64,000 nt of DNA from Forficula auricularia (taxonomy: Eukaryota; Arthropoda; Insecta; Dermaptera; Forficulidae), in assembly GCA_024734495.1 (NCBI GenBank), contig JALMQS010000225.1:13359573-13423572 (forward strand), written 5' to 3'. The position numbers were made by a program, and so were the translations under genes. Shown piece by piece: positions 52,055 through 62,900 of this stretch (its first letter is position 1; each line of letters begins with the position of its first letter). The notes under the pieces were generated by a model. It did not search any database, was not told the DNA's origin, and saw only the letters and a list, made by a program, of their open reading frames with translations.

Positions 52055-52956
52055 AGGGAGAACCGCAACCTAATATCGTGTACCCCTACTTCCACTTCCA
52101 CTTGACAATAGATGAAGTGGGATTATCTAATGCAGTGTTTCTCAACCTGGGTTCCGCAGAACCCCAGGGTTCGACAAATGGAGGTTTGGGGTTCCCCGCG
52201 CCTAGAGGTCAATCAAAGAAAAAATAGAAAAACAAAAATATTAGTTAGTAGTAACACCCCTCAAAAAATTTGTCATGTAAAGAAAAAAATACTAAATTTA
52301 GAGTCTAAATATTAGCCAAATAAAACCATTAATACTTAAGAATGCAATGAACATCAATATTATTGTATCAGTGATACCATTATTGTTGCTCTAAAGTTCC
52401 TAAACTTTCTTATAATCCAACGATTACGTTACATTAGTAACAAAATGAAAACATCATTTAAATTGTTTTATTATTATTTTGTTATTAATGACGTTTGGAA
52501 TAATATTGCTTTTCAAATAGATGAGAATATTATTTATGAGTAGTATACATTGAATATGTAAAACAAAACCTGTCCGATCTGAAAGGGACATATGGGTATC
52601 CCAATGACATTACCAAAAAAAAAATTAATAATAATATTATTTATTAAAAGAAAAAATGTTAGGTATTGTAATTTAAAATGCACGTTTTTTGTACCCAATT
52701 TTCCCAAAATCTAGAAAAATTTTAAAATGTGGCAACACCGTCATCGGAGGCGGTAGGTTAATATGGTATTTGGAAGCTATAAAAGTAGCATGATGTTGAT
52801 ATTTTGACGAAAAATTAGGTTCCTCAGAAATAAATATAAGTGCTCTAGGGTTCCTCGCTCTACAAAAGGCTGAGAAACACTGATCTAATGAATTCCAAAA
52901 TAATTCCACATAATTCCAAAGACGTGTACACTTAATTTCAATCGCAGTTCACCCCT
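52055..52956. mobile_element. Small MITE split by a hAT MITE
   Basis: Outer ends GAACCGCAACCTAATATCG and AATCGCAGTTCACCCCT match the 161-bp copy at 46502-46662. Confidence 0.85.
52133..52882. mobile_element. hAT-type MITE (750 bp) with exact duplication
   Basis: ATCTAATG at 52125-52132 and 52883-52890; ends CAGTGTTTCTCAACC and, inverted, CAGTGTTTCTCAGCC. Confidence 0.93.
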
Positions 52957-53083
52957 CGGTTCTAACATTCTTATTAAATTATTTTGATTATTTATGTCCA
53001 TCGATTAAATTATTAAAGTTGTTATAGAGAAATGATGGTATATAAATATCTTTTATGCAGATAATTTATATTTTATTGCTAAC

Positions 53084-53111
53084 GTTTCGTCAATTTTGTT
53101 GACTTCTTCAG
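53084..53111 (-). ncRNA. Hammerhead-ribozyme-like motif
   Basis: CTGAAGA, stem II GTCAA/TTGAC, GAAAC, GTT. Confidence 0.7.
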
Positions 53112-53275
53112 GGCTCAAATAGTTAACTTCCCTGCGTATTTGTCATTTTTATAATTATTCTTTCTTAGTAAACATATCAAGGCAAGTCATCAACATCAAT
53201 CAGATCTGATGACTTGCCTTGATATGTTTACTAAGAAAGAATAATTATAAAAATGACAAATACGCAAGATTAGAC

Positions 53276-53303
53276 CTGAAGAAGTCAACAAAATTGACGA
53301 AAC
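53276..53303 (+). ncRNA. Hammerhead-ribozyme-like motif
   Basis: Inverted partner of 53084-53111 with the same core and stem II. Confidence 0.7.
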
Positions 53304-53759
53304 GTTGGCAATAAAATATAAATTATCTGCATAAAATATAGTCCTCATTTCTCTATACAACTTTAATAATTCTTATTAAAGAAACGTGAAAATAAAAACA
53401 TTATAAGAATTTTAATTTGCATATTAACAAAATAAATTGCTTTTATTAAATATCTAATATCAAATTGCAGATTAAGTAAGTTATTGCTAAAACTCTGATC
53501 ATTCTAATATTTCAATTAAATATTTATTTGATTGAAATGTATTCAGAAATCGCCGCATGTGCGCTGAAGTCAAACGGTGTTTAATTACTAAGTAATTAGA
53601 GATTATTCAGAAATAAATTTCAATAATAGGAATGGTTTATATTGTTTGATTAACAATTAATATTATTTACAATTGTTCATATATTTATTTCTATTCGAGT
53701 GTGTATATATTATAGCTGTAATTTGGATTAAAAATAGCTGAAAGAAGGCTTTATATTCA

Positions 53760-53958
53760 ATGACTCGAGTGCATAACGGACATTTAGATTTCTTTTCGAC
53801 ATTCCCGGAAGAGATATTCGCCAGTCCGGAAGACCCTATTGGTATTGAAATGGAAGTGATGGGGACTGTCGAGGTGGTCTCTTCGGGGGGGCTTGAAGGC
53901 CAGCAGACCAGCAGCGAAGAGGAAGAGATGCCCATGCACAGAGCAGAGCCTCCACAAG
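53760..53958 (+). CDS. Exon 1 of the right-edge gene
   Basis: 66 codons plus one base, ending CCACAAG with donor GTCAGT. Acidic, with IEMEVMGTVEVVSSGG in the middle. Confidence 0.72.
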
Positions 53959-56900
53959 GTCAGTACATTTTTATTAATACAACATTAATATAATTCAGGG
54001 GTCGGGGAACCGGGGTAAATTACCCCAAATGGGGTAAAAATGAAACTATCGGGGGTAAAAAGGACATTTATTAAATTTTTTTATTTTATAAACTATTAGT
54101 TCGATAGCTTTTTCAGGAATTCAAAATCTGAAAATTAATAAAAGTTAAAAAAAAAATATAATAAAAATTTTTAAGAAAAAAATAAAAACCGACTTCAAAA
54201 AATTAAATGCAACAAATAAAATACACTAAAAGGTATAAAATAATTATTATCTTATTTAGTTACAACTAAACGACGAAATATTAACACGAAATTACTTTTT
54301 GAATTCGGTACCAAACATATACCTTTTATGAATCGCACTCGACGGATCTTACTTCGTACGTTTGGAGGGTATGCTCGCTTATAGGTATAGTTTGTTTGGT
54401 ACCGAATTCAAAAAGTAATTTTCGTGTTAATATTTCGTCGTTTAGCTGTAACTAAATAAGATAATAATTATTTTATACCTTTTAGTGTATTTTATTTGTT
54501 GCATTTAATTTTTTGAAGTCGGTTTTTATTTTTTTCTTAAAAATTTTTATTTTTCTCTTTTTAGTGATGTTATTAATAGTGATCATATCATCAGAACTTG
54601 ACCAAATTAATATGACACCATCCCTAAGACACCCCCTTTCGGATAAAAAAAGAACCATCGAAATCGGTTCATAAACAAGAGGTTAGGTCTAAACAAACCT
54701 AATAAAAAAGGTCTAATACCTATGAAAAAAATCGAAAAAAAAATGGGACCAATCGGAAGCTAGACTGGACCCAATGCAAAAAAAATTTTCAAAATCGGTT
54801 GACAATTGGCGGAGATATGAGGTAACATAGGCACAAAAAAAAAAAAAAAAAAAGTCGAATAGAGAACCTCCTCCTTTTTTTAAGTCGGTTAAAAATATTA
54901 ATAAAAGTTATGCATTTTTTTTCATGATGAGTGTTGGTGTATTTTTTTCTTTTTAAAAAGCAGTCGGTTAAACCCGGCAAGAAATGGGCTGAATGCCGAG
55001 GATTGTATTTAAATTGCGCTCATGTCAAAAAGTCCTAATTTTGAAGTTATTTTAGCGAAAATGAAACATCATTTTTCTAAAACGTAAAAGCGTTTGAATT
55101 ATGTTAATGTTTACCATTTTTATTTACTTACAGAGAGTTTTCATGTGAATTCCAATTAATTCAATAAATAATAAATAAGTGCCTGGAGCACCGAGCGTTG
55201 CTCGGTAACTTTTTGCTTCTCAATAGCTTAAGTTTCAAATTTCAAGGCTCTGCGACTTTCCGAAGACGAAATATGAACGATTAAAATATTTATTTTTTAA
55301 TAAATGGTTCGTGTAAATAATTATCATCGTCAGATCGCGGCGCCACGGAACCCATAGAATCCCCGGGATTTATTCCTCATGTTTATCAAAATTGAAAAAT
55401 TGTATAAAACTTTGAAACTAATTTCTATTACTAACCGGGGATTCTACGATAAATGTGGCGCCGCGACCTGACGATGGATTCTTTTAGTACTCACCAAAAT
55501 AAGACGAAAATGAGGAATACCATTTTTTGAGATTTCGCAGTTTTTTTTTCATTTTTCAATTGTTTTTTATAGAAACCACGGAAACCGTAGAATCACGGGT
55601 TCCGTATGGAGCCGCTATCTGACGACGTGTTACCGGTTCTGTTAAGATATATTCAGTTCGGCTCGGAAATGAAAATATAATACGAGCTGAACTGAATATA
55701 TCTTAACCGAACCTTTTGTTCGGGAACCCATTTTTTATCTATAACTTTTAAGGAGTTAGGTGTTGGTTCTAGGTGAAACATTTTAATATAATAATAAAAC
55801 TTGAGCAAGATGCGAGGTAGGTTTCACAAAAAAGGAAATAAAACAAAATTGAGTTTTGAATTCGATATATTTCGGGGGTGAGCCCATCATCAGGAGCCAT
55901 AGAAAACTGATGGGCTAACCCCGAAATATATCGAATTCAAAACTCAATTTTGTTTTATTTCTTTTTTTGTGAAACCTACCTCGCATCTTGCTCAAGTTTT
56001 ATTATTACATTTTTTATCAAACCGAACCTATGAAAAGTTCCAAAAAGTGAAAATTGCTAATGCCCACTGGCGCCCACTTGAGACATCACAGTCCATAAAC
56101 TCAATTTCAGTTCAAATTTGTAGTTTACAATTTTATTTTTACTTTCTAACTTATTTTGTCTAGTTCTAAAAGAATTCGTCGTCGGATAGAAGCTCCACAG
56201 TTACGGTAGAATCCCCAAAACATTGTATCTGTAGGGCCATCTAGCCCCTTTAATGTACAATTTTAGACCAATTTAATTACTAAAAAAATTGTCCAAAACC
56301 CATGAATTTTTTATTTATTGTATAAAACTTTGAAACTATTACTAACCTTATAATAAAATATGTAGTTTATCAATCAAACCAGGAATAATTTTTATCCAAA
56401 AGAACTGTTTATTTTCGATGGAATAGTTTTTGAATTGAAATACCAAGGCCTCCTAAACAGGAATCAATTTTAGAAGCCCCCTTGAATCCATTCAATCGAA
56501 ACCCACCCACGTGATAATGTTGTTGTTGTTGTTATTGCTCAACTGCAATCTCTGCTTCTTAGCATTTTACCATACATTTTACATAACACTATTTACCATA
56601 AATGTACAAGTATAAAGAAACTCGAAATATGATAATAAAAAAAAAATATCATTTGTTGACAGAATCGCCGGATGCCTACCAGCCTAAGGAGGACACACCA
56701 CCCCAAGCCAAAGAGAAGCACAAGAAAATAATGTCCGGACCAGACCAAGGTAAATATTGCATTAAGGTAGGAGCAGTGCTGGATTTCCGCCTAGGCCCAC
56801 AAGGCCCGGGCCTAGGGGCCCAGCCGACCTGGGGGTCCCGGTTGCGGAATCTTTTTTTTTCAACCTAAAGAGATCACAAGGGATCTACAACAGGTATTAC

Positions 56901-59900
56901 AAATATCATACAAGTATGCAATCACAATCTCTGGCTAAACAAATATCGCTTAACATTCTCATTAAAATTACTAAGAGTTTTTACGTTGGATTGCTGCTCC
57001 ATTTACATAAGCACATTTATCCAAACGTAGGTATTACGTTCCGAATGCTGTTGTGCACACCAGCGTCAAACGGCTCAGCAGAACGGTCGTTTTCAGCGCT
57101 AAAGAGAGTAAAGAATTCTTGAATAAATAAAAATAAATAAAAAAATATGTTCTGTACTAGTGCATTTAATTTGCTAAATTTCCAAAATAGCTTCGAGATG
57201 GTGGGGGGGGGGGGGGCAAATGTTAAGTGCCTAGGGAGCCCTGGGTCTCTTAAATCCGCCCCTGGGTAGGAGTGAGTCATTTTGATAAAATAATAAAAAA
57301 AAGTCAATCAAAAACAACTTAACGAAAACGAAGGGTTTACTGTAATTGTTTTTCTTTTTTTAAACATTTTGACAGCGTTTACTGCTAAAGAATATATTGA
57401 ACTAAATCTTGTTTGTTTTTCTAAAGATATTTTGATTTAAATACCTGGGAGCTACACTCAATGAGAAATGGGATTGTGATGAAAATAAATAAATTGACAC
57501 GTTCTGATGTGGCCATCCACTTTACTTTACCTTACTTTTCTGCTTGAGTTTGGTCCAACGGACTAGATTTTCATTTTTTGACCCCCCCTCCCCTAATTTT
57601 GGACCCAGAAAAAAAATATTTTCGTTATTATAGGTTCATTTTATAAGATTATTTGATTTTTCTTGTTTGTTTAGTTTGAAAATATTATAATTTTAAATTT
57701 AAACCCCTCCCCCCCAGGCGCTGATCCAGACCTCTGATTGGGGGGGGGGCGGTCGCCGGTATATAAGATCTACTTTTGATATCGGAGGTGTGTCGCGATC
57801 GAATTGTCCAAGCGGGGGGGGGGGCGAAGTCGCCCCCCCCCCCACATAGAACTTTATTTTCTTCAATTTTAAAATTTAATGTTATAAAAAAAAAAATTAA
57901 ATAAACATAAAAAATGTTGATCTCCAATGCTTTCGGGGGGGGGGGGGGCGGTCGCCCCCATCACCCTCCCCCTGGATCCGCGCAAGCTCCCCCTTAATTT
58001 TGGGTCGATATGCACCAAAATCTAATCAGCTCTTAATCTCAATGCATTAAAACAGACTAACAAACTAACAGACATTTTGACAATACAGTTATTATCTCGA
58101 AAAATATAATTTTTTCGATGTTCACTTATTAGAGCTTTTTTGTAGACCAAAATGCCATGGTTTCGCCCAATTTTTTTAATCAAAATAGTTTCAGCCGTTT
58201 TTGAGATATGTCGAAAAAAGGGAGCAAAAAAAACACTTTTATTCATGCACGATAACAATACTTGACCATACCCTGTATCCTCCTGTATGGTAAAGTAAAA
58301 ATATGCTGCTCCAGAGAACTTTGCCACTTCGACTACGAGTAATCAAGTGCTATGTATGGGACATTTTGTTTTACCGGTAGAAACATGGTCGCTTAAAGTC
58401 AGAACACTGAACCAAATAGAAGCATTTGAGATGTGGACGCTAGGAAAAATGATCTCCTGTACTGAACATATTATGTCTAATGACGAGGTTTTACTGAGAG
58501 CGAGGGTATTAGAGAGAGAACTCCTAAGTATTGTGAAAAAACGAAAAACATATCTGGGCCACATACTTAGGGGCGACCAATATTCCATTCCAAAATTCAC
58601 TATCCAGGGAAAAATTGAAGGGAGACACGGGCTGGGATGTAAACAGCATTCCTGGCTCCACAATATAAGAGATTGGTGCGGGGTACCGGATGCCGAATCT
58701 ATATTTCGTCAGGATAAAGACAATACTCTTGTGGTACAATAATTAGCCCAAGTGCTAGTGACACATTTTTGAATACGGATTTGACCCAACTAGAAATAAT
58801 GCGTAATAGTACCGTCTATGATAGTTGTACAGGGAATGGCCAGTCTGGCTGGTCTAAGCAGGTGGACCAGGTACTGCGCATGGTGTGAGTGCGGTAAAAA
58901 ATACATATGTGTTAAAAAATATTTTTGACCCACAATGAAATTATAAAAATTATAATTTATAGTCAATTATAAACATAATATATTCACTCCAGACCATTTG
59001 AGTGGTGGGACGTGGAACCAGACCACCCAAAGTGTATTTTTACAACATGCAAAAAAATAGCATCATGCTATTTTTGGGTGGTCTGGTTCCACGTCCCACC
59101 ACTCAAATGGTCTGGAGTGAATATATTATGTTTATAATTGACTATAAATTATAATTTTTATAATTTCAGTGTGGGTCAAAAATATTTTTTAACACATATG
59201 TATTTTTTACTGCACTCACACCATGCGCAGTACCTGGTCCACCTGCTTAGACCAGCCTGACTGGCCATTCCTTGTACAACTATCATAGACGGTACTATTA
59301 CGCATTATTTCTAGTTGGGTCAAATCCGTACTCAAAAATGTGTCACCAGCTCTTGGACTAAATGGATAAGGATCCCCTAAGTGCAGAGTACGCACATGGG
59401 ACAAAAAGAAGAAGATTGTGTACATTCTGCTCTGTTCAGACAGACCCGTTAGAAATTTTTTATATTGATTTTTCTTAATTTGGCGTTCGACTCTCAATCT
59501 TTTTTTTTTTTTTTAATGCAATCGAATGCAAGAAAGGGTGCACCAGTAAAGATGCAGCCCCTATGGATCTCGAAAGACCCTTGCATTACCGAAGAGAAGA
59601 GAAAGTTGATTAAGTGAGAGGGTGTAGACGTAGGTGTCTATGCACACCAGTTTTGAAGGTTTGAAGATTATAGGTGCTGGGAAAGATAGAGGCTGGAAGA
59701 GAGTTCCAGTTCCTTGAAGTCATGGGGATATAGGTATTCGCGAATGAAGTGGTCCGGCACTTTTCTAATTTGACCGCGAGAGAGTGTTGGGAGTCGGCAA
59801 AACGTGTGCTACGTGCAAAGCATGCTTTGGGGGGAATTATTGATTTTATCTCATCAGAGCACCTGCCGTGATAGTATCTATAGAAAAGGGAAAGGGCAGA

Positions 59901-62900
59901 GACATCTCTTCGATGAGCCAGCGAGTCGAGGAGTCGGTGAGGGTAGAATCGTCAATTAGCCTGACGGCTCGTTTCTGAATTGCATCCAGGGTAGCAAGAG
60001 AGTATTTTGAGGCTCCTCTCCATAGATGAGAGCCGTATTCGAGACAGGGGCGGATTTGGGCCTTGTAGATGGTGAGAAGTTGTGGGGGTTTGTAAAATCG
60101 CTTGGACCTGAATAAGAAGCCAATCTTCCTTGCTGCAGATTTCGCCACAGAGGAGATGTGTTCATTCCAAGACAGGTCAGATGCGACAGAGACGCCCAAC
60201 ATGGATAGGCTGTCACACATTTTTAGGGTATTCGAATCGAAGTGAATATCAGGGAAATCTTTATTTTCGCGCCTAGAAATTAGACAACATTGAGTCTTGT
60301 TTGAATTGAAGTTAACGAAGAAACTATTTCGCGTGTTTTGTCTTTCATTTAATATTTTTGAACAAAAAAATTCTAAAGCCGATGTTCCTAAAGTAAGAAA
60401 GTTTTAAAATCTAATTAGTTCTCCGCATTGTAAATACAAATATTTTAGGAAAAACGAACTTTTTTACGACTTTTCGTTCTTAAATTATTGTGGGTATCCC
60501 AATTCAGACACACAGGCGGAATAATAATTTTTCTCAGCGTTTTACAACTATTTCCAAAAAAAATGAAAATTTTAGCGTGAATTCAATACTAGAGAGCATG
60601 CCTCTTGGTTGCGTTATAGAGTAATCAATTATATATTTTATAATTTGAGGTTTTCTTTAATTTGCAGATTCTTCAGGTGCTTCATCGGCAACTGGAAAAA
60701 AAGAAGAGGGGCTTAAACGACAAAGGTAAGCCTTTTCCAATTTTCTATCTATCTATATATCTAACAGTGCTATTTTCTATTTTGATTTTTATATGGTTAT
60801 TTTACGAAATTATTGATTCTAATGATCATTTATTAGGAGTATTAATTAATAAATGTTATCCACATATAATTTACAAAACAAATAAACGATAGGGAATGTT
60901 TTGTTTTTTTTTAATTTGTTTTGTTCTTCACTTAGTGGGTCTTCGTTATGGGTAAAAGAAAAAAAAGGTAAAAAGAGATTTAATATAACTAATGGATTCT
61001 GAATTGATGATGAAAGCACAAAAGGTGTCGAAATGTCAACAGAAAAAATTAATTAAATTAAAAAAATGAATGCAGACTATAGGGCTTTTTATTCAATATC
61101 AAAACAATATAATAAAATTGAAAATGTTTAGTTTGCATAGAATAGCAGAGTTGTTGAATCTTAGGTAAGTAGAAATCATTGAGGTTGTCTTCTGTTTGAT
61201 GCGAATAAACATACACCTTTACTTTATAAATAAGATTTAAAAAGTTTAAAAAAATTTAAAAATATAAAATTCTAGGTAGGTTTTTTGGGTGAAACCTACC
61301 TAGAATTTTATATTTTTTTAATTTTTATAAGTTTTTAAATTTTCTTTACTTTATTTAAATATGTTTCACCAAGAACCTACAACATTCTCCCTTAACAAAA
61401 AAAAATATATATGTACCTTTATATTTCTAACTAGTATATAGATATATTTTGCAGTTTTTTTGTAAGAACGTTTTTTAGTAAGAACGAGTTCTTATTAGTT
61501 AAAACGGGTTTCACTGAATACCTTTGTGGCAACTAGAGTTTACTGATGTTGGTTGAGTTTGGTCCAAAGGTCTAGAATCTTCATTTTTGACCTTCCGCCT
61601 CATTTTGGGTGTTTATTTTCAAAAATTTTTAAACGAGAATGACAAAAATTACATCCTCTAAAACTTTGCTTCTAACGAAGATGGAATTTTTGACATTTTC
61701 GTTTAAAAAGATTTTGAAAATGTCAGAAATTGGACCAAACTCAACCAACATCAGTAAATTCTAGTTGACACAAAGGTATTCAGTGAAACGCCTTTTAACT
61801 AGTAAGAATACGTTCTTCTAAAAACTGCAACATATATATATATATACTAGTATATATATATATATATTTACTACAATTCCCATCTGTCTGATTCTTTGGG
61901 GAATCGAAACAGATGAATTTTGTTCAGATATTCAATAATAAATTTTATTTAGAATGTTTATATGTTAACATTAAATGAAAGCGAAAGTTAAAACTTTTAT
62001 CCGGTCACTGCCCTATTTTGGTGCACTTGGGACCAGACTCGTTTTGATAGTGAACCAAGAGTTGAAAAATTTATTATTGAATGTCTGAACAAAATTCATC
62101 TGTTTCGATTCCCCAAAAATCAGACAGAAGAGAATTGTAGTAAATTTATAAGAACCATTCTATTAGCAAAACAGAAGAAAAGCGCGCTTGAGCTAAAGAG
62201 TTGAATATATATAAAATTTGATTATAGGATCTAGTCAGGGGATCCATCGCCTAAATGGAGAAGGCATCTGCGGGCTTAACGCGGAAGATGTCGGATCATA
62301 CCCGGCTGGGTCCTGTATCTTTTTTCAACTCTTGGTTCACTATCAAAACGAGTCTGGTCCCAAGTGCACCAAAATAGGGCAGTGACCGGATAAAGGTTTT
62401 AACTTTCGCTTTCATTTATGTTAACATATATATATATATATGTAAGTTCAGAAACTCCCACACACGAAGACGAGTGGAGGGGGAAGACAAGGACAAACGA
62501 GCGACATAATAGATTGAGACATCAAGCAGTAGAGAGTCAATTTAAAACGCTCAATTCAAACACATTGTTAATATACAATATTTAATAACCAGATATTATA
62601 TAAATTCACTTATATTAAACATCATTGTTAAAACTAAATAAAGGACCTGAAATTTCGAGTTTCACATTTCAGGTAAATAATGTAAACCTCATTGTAAATA
62701 TCTGTATATATTAATAAACAATTCACATTTCAGTGGAACACGATTTTTATCTACCTCGCACCCATCCCACTTATAACTCGAAATTTCAGGTCCTTTATTT
62801 AGTTTTAACAATGATGTTTAATATAAGTGAATTTATATAATATCTGGATTATTAAATATTGTATATTAACAATGTGTTTGAATTGAGCGTTTTAAATTGA

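Larger units (their letters stand above)
53040..53345. mobile_element. PLE-type palindrome with two facing hammerhead-like motifs
   Basis: Arms of about 150 bp (GATGACTTGCCTTGATATGT and its inverse in the centre); each holds one motif. Confidence 0.8.

Noticed and set aside
61905..61950. Additional hammerhead (CTGATTC...GAAAC)
   Set aside because: The GA after CTGAN is missing, so the core is incomplete; noted only as a possible relic.
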